Source: Deltaproteobacteria bacterium (GTDB taxonomy: Bacteria > Desulfobacterota > Deferrisomatia > Deferrisomatales > BM512). From it: a stretch of DNA of 64,000 nt. The stretch is taken from positions 1-64,000 of the forward strand of contig PKTT01000065.1 of assembly GCA_002869015.1 (NCBI GenBank). The letters run 5' to 3'. Positions 8,961-17,545 of this stretch are shown piece by piece. Under the pieces are notes generated by a model. That model saw only the letters and a program-made list of their open reading frames with translations. It was not told where the DNA came from and made no database searches. Within the stretch, counting starts at the first letter, position 1. Each line of letters begins with the position of its first letter. The translations under genes were made by a program, and so were the position numbers.

Positions 8961-10154
8961 TTGATCGAAAATCTAAACGACACAAAACTACCAGGCAATG
9001 TCACAAAAATTGATCTTGCAGCTGGGAAAACTATTTACCTTCTTGGAACCGCACACGTATCGCGTGAGTCAGTGGAGGAGGTTAAAGAGACTATAAAAAG
9101 CCTCAAGCCAGACACTGTATGCGTTGAGCTTGACGAAGAGAGGCTTCAAGCCCTGCGTAACCCCAAAATGTGGGAGAAACTTAATCTCGGGGCTGCTTTA
9201 AGACAGGGCAAAGGACCTTTTCTTATGGCAAACCTCGTCCTCTCAGCGTTCCAGCGAAAGCTGGGTTTACAGACAGGCGTAAAGCCGGGCGAAGAGCTTT
9301 TTGAGGCGGTTAACACAGGTGAGAATGAGGGTGCGAAAGTTGTTCTTGTTGACCGGAACATCCGCACCACGCTCTTAAGAGCTTGGCGCTCCACGGGGTT
9401 TTTCAGAAAATTGATGTTGATGGCGACGATGCTCGCCTCGGCATTTGAGACTGAGGAGATTGACGAGGATACCCTTGCTGATTTAAAGAGCCGTGACACC
9501 CTCTCAGCCGTTATGGATGAGCTTGGTAAAGAGCTGCCCTCCATTAAGACCATTCTCATCGATGAGCGTGACGAGTATATGGCTTCAGGAATTCTATCCG
9601 CTCCAGGGAGCAGCGTAGTGGCTGTGGTGGGCGCGGGCCATGTACCGGGTCTCACAAAAATTATCTCCGGCGACCAACCGTCAAAAGATGTGACTGCGCT
9701 GGATGTTATTCCTCCAAAGTCTTTAATCTCCAAAGCGATACCCTGGCTCATTCCGGCAGTTGTGGTAGGACTTTTTATCGCCGGATTTTTCTTTGCAGAT
9801 CCTGCCAAGATAAAGGATGCTGCCCTTGCGTGGGTTCTCGCCAACGGCATCCTCTCCTCGGCAGGCGCCCTTTTGGCTTTGGGACACCCGTTGACTGTAA
9901 TATCAGCCTTCATAGCCGCGCCAATAACGTCATTAAACCCAACTATTGGAGCGGGTATGGTTACCGGCGTTGTTCAGGCATGGGCTGGTAAGCCCAGCGT
10001 CAAAGACATAGAGGATATGTGGGAGGACTTGTCTCACTGGAAGGGATGGTGGAGAAACAGGGTCAGCAGAGTCCTGCTGGTTTTTCTCTTCTCATCATGG
10101 GGCAGCGCTATCGGTACTTTCGTTGCCTTTAAATGGCTGAAGGACCTTATTTAA
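8961..10154 (+). CDS. TraB/PrgY-family membrane protein
   Basis: A 397-residue protein of the TraB (pheromone shutdown) family, found in bacteria and archaea without a settled function; the fold is related to GumN/Tiki metalloproteases. The N-terminal domain has the conserved LLGTAHVSRES and CVELDEERL motifs, and VVAVVGAGHVPG lies near residue 220. The C-terminal third is hydrophobic, with about four membrane segments (from about residue 255). The TTG start has GGAG 8 bases upstream. It is a single-gene unit between its own promoter and a bidirectional terminator. Confidence 0.85.
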   Translation: MIENLNDTKLPGNVTKIDLAAGKTIYLLGTAHVSRESVEEVKETIKSLKPDTVCVELDEERLQALRNPKMWEKLNLGAALRQGKGPFLMANLVLSAFQRKLGLQTGVKPGEELFEAVNTGENEGAKVVLVDRNIRTTLLRAWRSTGFFRKLMLMATMLASAFETEEIDEDTLADLKSRDTLSAVMDELGKELPSIKTILIDERDEYMASGILSAPGSSVVAVVGAGHVPGLTKIISGDQPSKDVTALDVIPPKSLISKAIPWLIPAVVVGLFIAGFFFADPAKIKDAALAWVLANGILSSAGALLALGHPLTVISAFIAAPITSLNPTIGAGMVTGVVQAWAGKPSVKDIEDMWEDLSHWKGWWRNRVSRVLLVFLFSSWGSAIGTFVAFKWLKDLI

Positions 10155-10161
10155 ATATAAA

Positions 10162-10184
10162 AAAGGCCCCTTAATGGGGCCTTT
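10162..10184. terminator. Bidirectional terminator between traB-like gene and meaB
   Basis: AAAGGCCCC, five-base loop TTAAT, GGGGCCTTT, flanked by A-rich and T-rich tracts on both sides. It serves two convergent genes. Confidence 0.88.
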
Positions 10185-10202
10185 AATTTTCCTTCGTATG
10201 CT

Positions 10203-11150
10203 TCAAAGGTCGACCGTGAGATTCTTAAGAATTTCGTTTACAGCTGAATAAGGGTCTATTTCCCGAGCCCTTAGACTCTTTAAAATACGCTTTAACTCCT
10301 CATTGCCAGTTAGCGCATCCTTAATTTTATTGTAGGCAATCTCCTTTACCAGGTCGGTAAAAAAGCGTTGCTGACGCTCCTCGACTCGCTTGGAGAGTAA
10401 CCCCGAATCCAAAAGGTGTTGCCTGTGTAAAAAGAAATTGTCAACCAGCTCTTCAATCCCGACGCCCTTTGCAGCTATTGTCTTAATTACGGGTGGCATC
10501 CAGGAGGAGTCGCTATGATCGCGCATCTCAAGCATCACGTTTAGCTGCTTCACCACCTCGTCCGCCCCTGGTTTGTCTGCTTTGTTGACGATGAATATAT
10601 CCCCAATTTCAAGGATGCCTGCCTTCATAGCTTGTATATCGTCACCCATTCCGGGGAGGCTGACGACCGCTGTGGTATGAGCAAGGTCCACTATGTCAAC
10701 CTCATCCTGCCCGACACCCACAGTTTCGATGATTATGACGTCATAGCCCATTGCGTCAAGGACAAGAGAACCCTCAAAGGTCGCCTTGGATAGTCCCCCC
10801 AGGTGACCGCGAGTTGCCATTGACCGAACAAAGACACCCTCATCTGTTGAGTGGCGCTGCATCCTGATCCGGTCGCCAAGGATTGCCCCTCCGGAAAAAG
10901 GGCTAGATGGGTCAATTGCAATTACCCCAACCTTTTTGCCCCTTTTTCTTATCTCGGAGATGATTCTATCTGTCAGAGTCGATTTTCCTGCTCCGGGAGG
11001 GCCAGTCAGCCCTAGGATAAACGCTCGTCCCGTATGTGGATAGATGGTTTTTAGCTCTTCGACCCCATTAGGGTCGCCCTCTTCCAGTAGCCTTATCAGC
11101 CTCGCGCCTGCTAGCTGGTTGCCTTCGAGTGCTTTTTCAGCGTATCCCAT
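10203..11150 (-). CDS. meaB: MeaB/ArgK-family GTPase (methylmalonyl-CoA mutase chaperone)
   Basis: A G3E-family P-loop GTPase that loads and protects adenosylcobalamin in methylmalonyl-CoA mutase or a related mutase. The Walker A GPPGAGKST, switch segments IDPSSPFSGGAILGDR and the base-recognition NKADKPGAD are intact. ATG at 11150 gives 315 residues, close to the family length; the open frame runs 41 codons further upstream but that part looks non-coding (IIIIEF, TSTED). No mutase gene is in the window. Confidence 0.93.
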   Translation of the reverse strand: MGYAEKALEGNQLAGARLIRLLEEGDPNGVEELKTIYPHTGRAFILGLTGPPGAGKSTLTDRIISEIRKRGKKVGVIAIDPSSPFSGGAILGDRIRMQRHSTDEGVFVRSMATRGHLGGLSKATFEGSLVLDAMGYDVIIIETVGVGQDEVDIVDLAHTTAVVSLPGMGDDIQAMKAGILEIGDIFIVNKADKPGADEVVKQLNVMLEMRDHSDSSWMPPVIKTIAAKGVGIEELVDNFFLHRQHLLDSGLLSKRVEERQQRFFTDLVKEIAYNKIKDALTGNEELKRILKSLRAREIDPYSAVNEILKNLTVDL

Positions 11151-11309
11151 CAGTTGTCCCCAAGTTTGGTATGAAAAAAATTCAATTATGATGATAACTG
11201 TAGGTTGCAGGTCTCGTCGATAGGAAATATCCTCTGTCGATGTGGTAGACTTGTGCTTTGAAAAAATTAACAAATCAGCTGGACGACATACCTGAAAGGT
11301 TTGAGATAG

Positions 11310-12200
11310 ATGTGGTTTTTAGGTGAAACGCTCGATTATGAGGGCCAGATAGTAAGGCCGCCTAGTGAAGCAAATTCTATAATACTGCAAGCCACCGTCG
11401 GCTGCTCCCACAATCGCTGCACCTTCTGCGTCACATATCTGGCAAAGCGTTTCAGGTTAAAGGAGCAGGAGACGGTCGAGAACGATATAAAAAAAGCCGC
11501 CAAACTCTACCCGGAGGTTACTCGCCTTTTCGTCGCCGATGGTGACGCGCTGATTATGCCAATGGAGCGCTGGGAATGGCTCCTGGGCCTTATTAAGGAG
11601 CATCTGCCCGCTGTTAAAAGGGTCAGCGCCTATGCTACAGGCAAATCGGTTAGGAAAAAGAGCGACGAGGAGCTTGCCAGGCTAAAAGAGCTGGGACTTG
11701 GTATTCTCTACCTTGGCGTTGAGAGTGGGGATGATCCGACACTTGAGTATATTAAAAAGGATTCAACCGCCGCTGAGTTGGTGGAAGCTGGTCAGCGCAT
11801 TAAAAAAGCGGGCATCAAAGTCTCCATAACAATTCTTCTGGGCATAGCCCCTCCAGGGAGGGAGATGGAGCACGCAGTAAACACCGGCAAGCTGATCACG
11901 GCGATGGACCCTGATTACGTAGGTTGTTTATCAGTAATGGTTTGCGAGGGGACAGAGCTTGAGGAGCTGGTGAGGAGCGGTAAGCATCACATACCCGATG
12001 CTGCGGGATATATGCGTGAGTTGAAGGGGATCCTTGAGAACACAAGAATGTCCAGAGGGCTCTTCATGTCAAACCACGCGTCAAACCACCTGCCCCTGAA
12101 GGTCAGGATGCCGGGTGGTCGTGAGGCGGCTATAGAGATGATTGAAAGAGGGCTACGTGGTGAAGCCAGGCTAAGGCCTGAGGGGTACCGAGCCCTTTAG
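11310..12200 (+). CDS. Radical SAM protein
   Basis: A 296-residue radical SAM enzyme. The cluster motif CSHNRCTFC has CX4CX2C spacing rather than the usual CX3CX2C, as I recall for this small subfamily of Elp3/HemN-like proteins. YLGVESGDD and the ILLGIAPPGRE segment fit the SAM-binding strands of the TIM barrel. There is no accessory cluster domain, and the substrate is unknown. It is divergent from meaB and overlaps the stop of the following minus-strand gene by four bases. Confidence 0.85.
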   Translation: MWFLGETLDYEGQIVRPPSEANSIILQATVGCSHNRCTFCVTYLAKRFRLKEQETVENDIKKAAKLYPEVTRLFVADGDALIMPMERWEWLLGLIKEHLPAVKRVSAYATGKSVRKKSDEELARLKELGLGILYLGVESGDDPTLEYIKKDSTAAELVEAGQRIKKAGIKVSITILLGIAPPGREMEHAVNTGKLITAMDPDYVGCLSVMVCEGTELEELVRSGKHHIPDAAGYMRELKGILENTRMSRGLFMSNHASNHLPLKVRMPGGREAAIEMIERGLRGEARLRPEGYRAL

Positions 12201-13738
12201 GCACATTCATCAAGAGCCAGCAATCTCTCCCTGAGCACAACCCTGTCCAGCTTTCCATTATGGTTGAGCGGAAACTCCTCAAGGGGGATAAAATCCCTGG
12301 GGACCATGTAGGAGGGCAGGAGTTTTACTACCCTGCGCTTCAACTCACGGGCAGGGATTTTATTGCCCCGTGCCGCTGCGAGAAGGCACTTGGTCAAACC
12401 ATCGGCTAGCGGCCCTGCAACTACAGCAACCTCCCCCGCGCCATCCACTTTCATTATGGCGCTCTCCACCGCCTCCACTTCAACCCTATTGCCCATAACC
12501 TTTATCTTCCCATCAACCCTGCCGAGGAAGTGAAGGTTCCCGTCATTTGAGACCATTCCCCTATCTCCAGTTAGATACCAACGCTTTTCTTCACCATTGC
12601 TATCTTTCAATTTTATAAAGTAGTGGGCTGATTTTTCTGGCTCACCTATGTATCCAGTTGAAAGTTGAGGGCCGCTTATTGCTATTTCCCCCTCTTCGCC
12701 CGCCGTTAGAAAGTGCCTTTCGGGATCCAGGATTGCTATCTCACAACCCGCATAGGGAGTGCCAAGAGGCAAGTGGCTACGGCCTGGAGTAGTGGAGTTG
12801 GCGAGAGCAGAGGGATCGATTTCGTATCCTGTGCATACTACTGTGCATTCGGTGGGGCCGTAGACGTTTTCCACTAAGGTATTTGGGGCGGCACGTAGCC
12901 ACTTTTCAACCGTTGCGGGCTGGAGAGGCTCCCCTACAAAAAGCGTTAACCTCAATGAGGGGAAAAGCTCCCCCTTTAGAGCGCCTAGGCGCTCAAGAAG
13001 GTTGACGACAGAGGGCACCGAGTACCAGGTAGTAAGTTTATGCTCCCTAATAAAAGCAGCGGGAGCAAGTCTGGAGCTTTTTGGTACGCAAAAGGTTGTA
13101 GCGCCAACATCCCAGGCTCCAAATAGATCCAATAAATAGGGGTCCCAACCGAGCTCATTGAAGTGGGATACACGGTCATCAACCTTGAAGCCGTATCTTT
13201 CTTGGGAGGCTTTGAGGTAGGCATCAATGTTAGCTAGGGTTTGTCCAACCATCTTTGACGGTCCTGTTGAGCCGGAGGTAAACATTATGTGCACAATGCT
13301 TTCTGGCTCAACAAAAGAGGGCTCGGATAAATATTTCCAATCGTCATCATTGGTTACCGAGGATATCTCTAAGGATGGCAAAGAGATGTCATTGATGTGT
13401 TTAGCACCGTTTCTATCAAAGAGAAGAAAGGAGGGGGATGCTTTAGATATCAACTCTCGGAGATAATCAGTAGGAAACCATGGGCTTAATGGTACAAAAG
13501 GTATTCCGGCGTGGAGCGCCCCCAGCAGGGCAGCGTATATATCGAAAGTGTCAGCTCCTAATAGAGCAATAGTAGCTTTTGAATCCACTTCGTAAATCAG
13601 CTGGCGGGATATGGCTGTAGCCCTTGAAGCGAGCTCACAGTAAGAAATTTCGCGACCATCGACAAAAAGCGCTGTCTTTTCAGGATAAGCTAAAGCATTT
13701 GCGAAGAAATTCTGAGAAAGGTTTTTTCTAATGCTCAC
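12197..13738 (-). CDS. AMP-binding adenylation enzyme (NRPS A-domain-like)
   Basis: A stand-alone 513-residue acid-activating enzyme forming an acyl- or aminoacyl-adenylate from ATP. Adenylation core motifs can be read in order: MFTSGSTGPSKM (A3), VYGPTECTV (A5), YLTGDRG (A7), GRVDGKIKVMGNRVE (A8) and PLNHNGKLDR (A10), the last holding the catalytic Lys. No carrier-protein or condensation domain is fused and none is encoded next to it, so the acceptor is unknown. The GTG start is preceded by a G-rich tract about 9 bases upstream. Confidence 0.88.
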   Translation of the reverse strand: MSIRKNLSQNFFANALAYPEKTALFVDGREISYCELASRATAISRQLIYEVDSKATIALLGADTFDIYAALLGALHAGIPFVPLSPWFPTDYLRELISKASPSFLLFDRNGAKHINDISLPSLEISSVTNDDDWKYLSEPSFVEPESIVHIMFTSGSTGPSKMVGQTLANIDAYLKASQERYGFKVDDRVSHFNELGWDPYLLDLFGAWDVGATTFCVPKSSRLAPAAFIREHKLTTWYSVPSVVNLLERLGALKGELFPSLRLTLFVGEPLQPATVEKWLRAAPNTLVENVYGPTECTVVCTGYEIDPSALANSTTPGRSHLPLGTPYAGCEIAILDPERHFLTAGEEGEIAISGPQLSTGYIGEPEKSAHYFIKLKDSNGEEKRWYLTGDRGMVSNDGNLHFLGRVDGKIKVMGNRVEVEAVESAIMKVDGAGEVAVVAGPLADGLTKCLLAAARGNKIPARELKRRVVKLLPSYMVPRDFIPLEEFPLNHNGKLDRVVLRERLLALDECA

Positions 13739-13926
13739 GCTGATTCCCCCCCAGGAATATAGATTTTATATTTATCCATAAATATATGAAAAAAATGTCT
13801 GAAAAGTAAACCTTGATAAGGTGAAAAAGCGTCGGATACCTAACTTATATTGTAATGTTTATTTTTGGCGATGGGTTGACATCTGAAGATAAAATGGTGA
13901 AATTAAGAATAAGATAAAGATGCTTT

Positions 13927-14027
13927 GGAGGAGTTCGGTACCGCATAAGCTCTTTGCCCCCCCGGAGAGCAGCGCCGGGCTCCTCCTATTAAAACAAAAG
14001 GCTCCGCACAAAAGTGCGGGGCTTTTT
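13927..14027 (+). ncRNA. Candidate structured non-coding RNA with intrinsic terminator
   Basis: Between the adenylation gene and atpE, GGAGGAG (13927-13933) pairs with CTCCTCC (13980-13986), enclosing further possible stems (GCTCT/AGAGC and CCCGG/CCGGG). A clear plus-strand terminator follows: GCTCCGCAC, AAAA, GTGCGGGGC, TTTTT (14001-14027). No plus-strand gene precedes this terminator within 1.7 kb, so it should end an RNA. A TTGACA box lies at 13876-13881 but no good -10 box was found. The rest of the 397-base gap is AT-rich and shows no gene. Confidence 0.5.
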
Positions 14028-14044
14028 ATGTTTTTGCTGTTTCG

Positions 14045-14078
14045 AAAAAGAAAAAGGCAGAGCCATTGGCCCTGCCTT
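14045..14078 (-). terminator. Terminator of the atp Fo operon
   Basis: On the minus strand AAGGCAGGGCC, AAT, GGCTCTGCCTT (11 bp, one G-U) is followed by TTTCTTTTT, about 60 bases after the atpE stop. Confidence 0.9.
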
Positions 14079-14135
14079 GATGCGACTTGAAAATAATGGA
14101 AATTCCAGGCTTATATACAGCCTTAGAATAGTTCC

Positions 14136-14435
14136 TTAGATTTTGCCTAAAATGATAAAGGCGATAACGAGTGCGTAGATGACAAGGGACTCGATAAGCG
14201 CGAGGCCGATGATCATCGGGGTGGTGAGCTTGCCGCTGGCTGCGGGGTTACGGGCGATGCCCTCAAGCGCGGTGGCTGCAGCGCGGCCCTGTCCGAGCGC
14301 ACCGAAAGCTGCGGCGATGGCGATGGCGAGACCAGCTGCAAGGGCGATCATGCCGGTGCCGACGGATGCGTCAGCGGCGAAAGCGGGAGCAGCCATAGCG
14401 ACCATCGTCATGGTGTAAAAAACGCGTTTGAACAT
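14136..14435 (-). CDS. atpE: ATP synthase Fo subunit c
   Basis: The rotor-ring subunit, 99 residues. The N-terminus (ending PAFAADAS) looks like a signal peptide, known for some c subunits. Two helices follow (about 27-50 and 73-97) joined by the polar loop ARNP. The ion-carrying carboxylate is Glu82; Gln49, Ser83 and Tyr87 stand at the same spacing as the Na+ ligands Gln32, Ser66 and Tyr70 of the Ilyobacter ring. ATG at 14435 has AGGAGG 7 bases upstream; the longer open frame lacks this. Confidence 0.95.
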   Translation of the reverse strand: MFKRVFYTMTMVAMAAPAFAADASVGTGMIALAAGLAIAIAAAFGALGQGRAAATALEGIARNPAASGKLTTPMIIGLALIESLVIYALVIAFIILGKI

Positions 14436-14496
14436 GTTTACTACCTCCTCTCGTTTGAGATTTATATGACCCATGAGGGTCGGTATATAAAGTTAT

Positions 14497-15297
14497 TTAA
14501 TGCTCGTGCGCTATGGCTCCACCGAGGTAGACCATTGTCAACAGGCAGAAGACGAAGGTCTGAACGAAGGAGACGAAAACGCCGAGAAAGAGTGTGATAA
14601 CCGGGACGCCTATGGCGACAAGGCTAAAGAAGATCGCCCCTACCTTGTGGTCGCCGTTTATATTGCCAAAGAGACGAAGCGCCAGAGATAGGGGACGCGC
14701 CAAGTGAGAGATTATCTCAATCGGGAGCATCAAGGGAGCCAGCCACCAAAAGGGGCCCATGAAGTGCTTCAGGTAAGCAAAGCCGTGCTCTTTAAAGCCG
14801 TAGTAGTGTGTGGCGAAGAATACTATAAGGCCGCAAGCGGCTGTTGTGTTTATCGACTCGGTGGGGGGGAGGAAGCCGGGCACCAGGCCAATGAGGTTGC
14901 TAAAGAGGATGAAGAAGGCGAGGGTGCCGACAAGATGGAGAAAACGGGGCCACACATCGCCCATCGAGTCCTCCATGATTTTAGCAATCGCGGAGACCAT
15001 CAGCTCCATTATGTTCCGAACGCTGAGCTTGTTTGTCGGAATTAGGTCATCGTCGCTCATCTCGCCGGATTTGATTGAGCGCTTTGCGATTAGTGCGAGA
15101 ACTATGATGACGAAGCCTATAAGGAGGCCCGTCGATACATGGTAAGCGGGGTGCACAGAATGGGCCGCTGGCGCCTCCCCGTGAGCTGCCGTCCCCTCAT
15201 GGGTGGTCTCGCCATGGTCGAGCTCGAAGTTCATCTGCTCGATGTTGTTTAATCCGGGGATGAAGGAAGTCCAGATAATATCGCCGCCGGCACTCAT
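14497..15297 (-). CDS. atpB: ATP synthase Fo subunit a
   Basis: The stator channel subunit, 266 residues, in the inner membrane. The essential Arg lies in LSLALRLFGN in the penultimate helices, and SNLIGLVPGFLPPT is the usual segment before it. The N-terminal 50 residues are polar and His-rich, longer than in many family members. It is followed by atpE 61 bases downstream, in the order I-a-c. Confidence 0.95.
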   Translation of the reverse strand: MSAGGDIIWTSFIPGLNNIEQMNFELDHGETTHEGTAAHGEAPAAHSVHPAYHVSTGLLIGFVIIVLALIAKRSIKSGEMSDDDLIPTNKLSVRNIMELMVSAIAKIMEDSMGDVWPRFLHLVGTLAFFILFSNLIGLVPGFLPPTESINTTAACGLIVFFATHYYGFKEHGFAYLKHFMGPFWWLAPLMLPIEIISHLARPLSLALRLFGNINGDHKVGAIFFSLVAIGVPVITLFLGVFVSFVQTFVFCLLTMVYLGGAIAHEH

Positions 15298-15318
15298 TTG
15301 TGATCATCCTCCCAGGTG

Positions 15319-15714
15319 TCAGCCGCGTAGCAGCTGTAAGAGCGTCTCTATGATTATCGCAAAAACTATCAGCGAAAGCCCTATCAGGAGCCCGCCGACG
15401 TTAACCTTGAAAAAAAGTATCCCAATGCCCACGAGAGCAAATATGAGCATGAACTTAAGCCAATAGATAAGGGCTGCAAACCCCCTGCCCTTACTGCCGT
15501 CGCCTTCCAGAAGCCTTACCGCTACAACTTTCAAAACTCTGAAAGATGACGCAGCGAGCAGACCCCCGAAGATGATTGCAAGGGAGAGCTCCGCTCCTTT
15601 ATAAAGCCACGCAAATAATGCAGCTAAAGCAATTAGAAGAAGATTAAATAGCTCTATGCGGCCTATGGAGATTTCTCTGCCGCCGCCATCATGGTCCGAT
15701 ACGGGGTCAACCAT
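15319..15714 (-). CDS. atpI: AtpI-like protein (ATP synthase subunit I)
   Basis: A small membrane protein with four predicted helices, 131 residues from ATG 15714. Proteins at this place help assemble the c ring. Sequence identity to known AtpI is hard to judge by eye; the call rests mainly on position between atpZ and atpB and the helix pattern. Its ATG overlaps the atpZ stop by eight bases (ATGGTTGA). Confidence 0.75.
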   Translation of the reverse strand: MVDPVSDHDGGGREISIGRIELFNLLLIALAALFAWLYKGAELSLAIIFGGLLAASSFRVLKVVAVRLLEGDGSKGRGFAALIYWLKFMLIFALVGIGILFFKVNVGGLLIGLSLIVFAIIIETLLQLLRG

Positions 15715-15961
15715 CTTTGCCGCCGTCCCGGGCCTCCTCCTCCGCTTCTGCTTCAAGTCTCTTGGCTAACCTGTAAAGGCTTCTTACTCCTGCGGCTGTT
15801 CCTGCTGCCATCCAGAAGAGGGCCATCCAGGGCGCAGTTTTAAAAATATCGTCGAGAAAGATGCCAATTAAGAGTCCAACGACCACAGAGACGCCCATCT
15901 CCAGCGCCCCCGCGCTGTAGTTGGTCCATCCCTTCATCTCTCTTTCTCGTTTTTCCTTCAC
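15707..15961 (-). CDS. atpZ: AtpZ/AtpI-family protein
   Basis: An 84-residue protein with two helices (GVSVVVGLLIGIFLDDIF and WMALFWMAAGTAAGVRSLY), matching the AtpZ/AtpI family (putative F0F1-ATPase subunit) that leads many atp operons and has been linked to Mg/Ca transport or c-ring assembly. The GTG start has AGAGG 8 bases upstream; an in-frame ATG at 15937 is the alternative. It is the first gene of the Fo operon. Confidence 0.82.
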   Translation of the reverse strand: MKEKREREMKGWTNYSAGALEMGVSVVVGLLIGIFLDDIFKTAPWMALFWMAAGTAAGVRSLYRLAKRLEAEAEEEARDGGKDG

Positions 15962-16067
15962 TCGCTAGGCCTCTTTTGCGAGAGGCGATATTGAAAATAA
16001 CGCCGTCTCAGAGCCGGGGAATCTATAGCACGCCGAGGTTAAATGAGTCAAGCTGCTATGTATGTAA

Positions 16068-17351
16068 CTAGAGTGTCGCCCAGACCTCATCAGCAGCTTC
16101 AACCGTGCGTTCTATATCCTCATCGGAGTGCGCAAGGCTCATAAAGCCTGCTTCGAACTGGCTTGGCGCAAGATTCACGCCGCGCTCAAGCATGCCGAGA
16201 AAAAACTTTCCAAATCTAGCGGTATCTGATTTTAGCGCTGTGTCATAGTCGTAAACCGGCCCAGCTTGGAAGAAGGTGGTGAACATAGCGCCAACGCGTG
16301 TAAAGAAAGCGGGGATTTCATATTTCGCGGCAACTGCGCGCATGCCGGCTTCCAGCTTGGCAGCTTTTGCCTCAAGGGTTTCATAGGTGCCGGGTTTTTT
16401 GAGCTCCTTTAAAGTCGCGATGCCTGCGGTCATGGCAAGGGGGTTTCCAGAGAGTGTTCCAGCTTGGTAAACTGGGCCTACCGGAGATACCTTCTCCATT
16501 ATCTCGTGTTTGCCGCCGTAAGCCCCAACGGGGAGGCCGCCACCGATTATTTTGCCCATAGTGGTCATGTCGGGGGTGACACCGAAGCGCTCCTGCGCTC
16601 CGCCAAGAGCTACTCGAAAGCCGCTCATCACTTCATCGAAGATGAGGACTATTCCTTCGCGCGCGGTAATCTCCCTTACTCCCTCAAGGTAGCCCTCTTT
16701 TGGCTCAAGACACCCCATGTTCCCGGGGACCGGCTCTAAAATGAAGCAGGCAATTTCACCCTTGTTGGCTTTCACAAGAGCCTCGAAACCCTCCAAATCA
16801 TTGTATTTGACTGTCAGGGTGTTTTTCGTTACGTCAGCAGGGACGCCGGGGCTGGTAGGAACGCCGAAAGTCGTTAAGCCCGAGCCTGCCTTTACAAGGA
16901 AGGAGTCTTCATGCCCGTGGTAACAACCCTCGCACTTGACTATTTTGTCTTTGCCGGTGAAACCCCGCGCGACGCGGATGGCGCTCATGGTTGCCTCCGT
17001 GCCGGAGTTCACCATGCGCACCACGTCCACTGAGGGTACGCACTGGACGACAAGCTTTGCCATCTCCACTTCAAGAGGCGTCGGCGCTCCAAAGGATGCC
17101 CCCGCCTCAAGCGCCTTTGCTGTAGCTTCAATTACCGGTGGATAAGCATGGCCAAGGATCATAGGACCCCAGGAGCCCACATAGTCTATGTAAGCGTTGC
17201 CATCAACGTCATAAATCTTAGAGCCCTTCGCGCTGGCAATAAAAGGAGGATTGCCGCCTACAGCCGCGAAGGCCCTAACGGGGCTGTTTACGCCACCAGG
17301 TATAATTTTTTTGGCTTCTTCAAAGAGTGCTGAGGATTGGTCGTGCTTCAT
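16068..17351 (-). CDS. hemL: Glutamate-1-semialdehyde 2,1-aminomutase
   Basis: A PLP enzyme making 5-aminolevulinate in the C5 haem pathway. The class III aminotransferase fold is clear: [20 protein letters not shown], and the Schiff-base Lys in [20 protein letters not shown] at 17351 (427 residues) has GGAGG 9 bases upstream; the frame is open 20 codons further but without a site. It lies 106 bases upstream of atpZ on the same strand. Confidence 0.95.
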   Translation of the reverse strand: MKHDQSSALFEEAKKIIPGGVNSPVRAFAAVGGNPPFIASAKGSKIYDVDGNAYIDYVGSWGPMILGHAYPPVIEATAKALEAGASFGAPTPLEVEMAKLVVQCVPSVDVVRMVNSGTEATMSAIRVARGFTGKDKIVKCEGCYHGHEDSFLVKAGSGLTTFGVPTSPGVPADVTKNTLTVKYNDLEGFEALVKANKGEIACFILEPVPGNMGCLEPKEGYLEGVREITAREGIVLIFDEVMSGFRVALGGAQERFGVTPDMTTMGKIIGGGLPVGAYGGKHEIMEKVSPVGPVYQAGTLSGNPLAMTAGIATLKELKKPGTYETLEAKAAKLEAGMRAVAAKYEIPAFFTRVGAMFTTFFQAGPVYDYDTALKSDTARFGKFFLGMLERGVNLAPSQFEAGFMSLAHSDEDIERTVEAADEVWATL

Positions 17352-17451
17352 AGTTTGCTGCCTCCGATCGGAGCATTGAAAGTTCTGAAAATACCCGGTT
17401 TTTTCTAGCATGTTAATTGTGGCAAGGCAACCCGCAATAACCGTGAACGCC

Positions 17452-17481
17452 TTGAATAATTGTGAAGTCGCATGCTATATT
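17452..17481 (+). promoter_or_regulatory. Putative promoter of the propeller-LysM-rfaE2 operon
   Basis: TTGAAT (17452-17457), 18 bases, then TATATT (17476-17481) with an upstream TG (TGCTATATT). The start would be near 17488, about 58 bases before the ATG. Confidence 0.6.
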
Positions 17482-17545
17482 CAGCGCTTGAGTGTAAAAG
17501 TTGTTTTTACCCCTATTTCCGGGGATTGCAGGGGAGTGCGATACC

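Noticed and set aside
9146..9913. Minus-strand open frame of 255 codons inside the TraB-like gene
   Set aside because: Low-complexity Ser/Thr-rich translation typical of a shadow frame; the plus-strand gene is clearly the conserved one.
11258..11326. A 22-residue open frame beginning at TTG just before the radical SAM gene
   Set aside because: It overlaps the true start out of frame and has no ribosome-binding site or recognisable motif; a leader peptide cannot be excluded but is not supported.
13927..14027. Identity of the orphan RNA as the signal recognition particle RNA or tRNA-Sec
   Set aside because: The SRP apical motif and GGAA tetraloop are absent, and the ends and length do not fit a tRNA.
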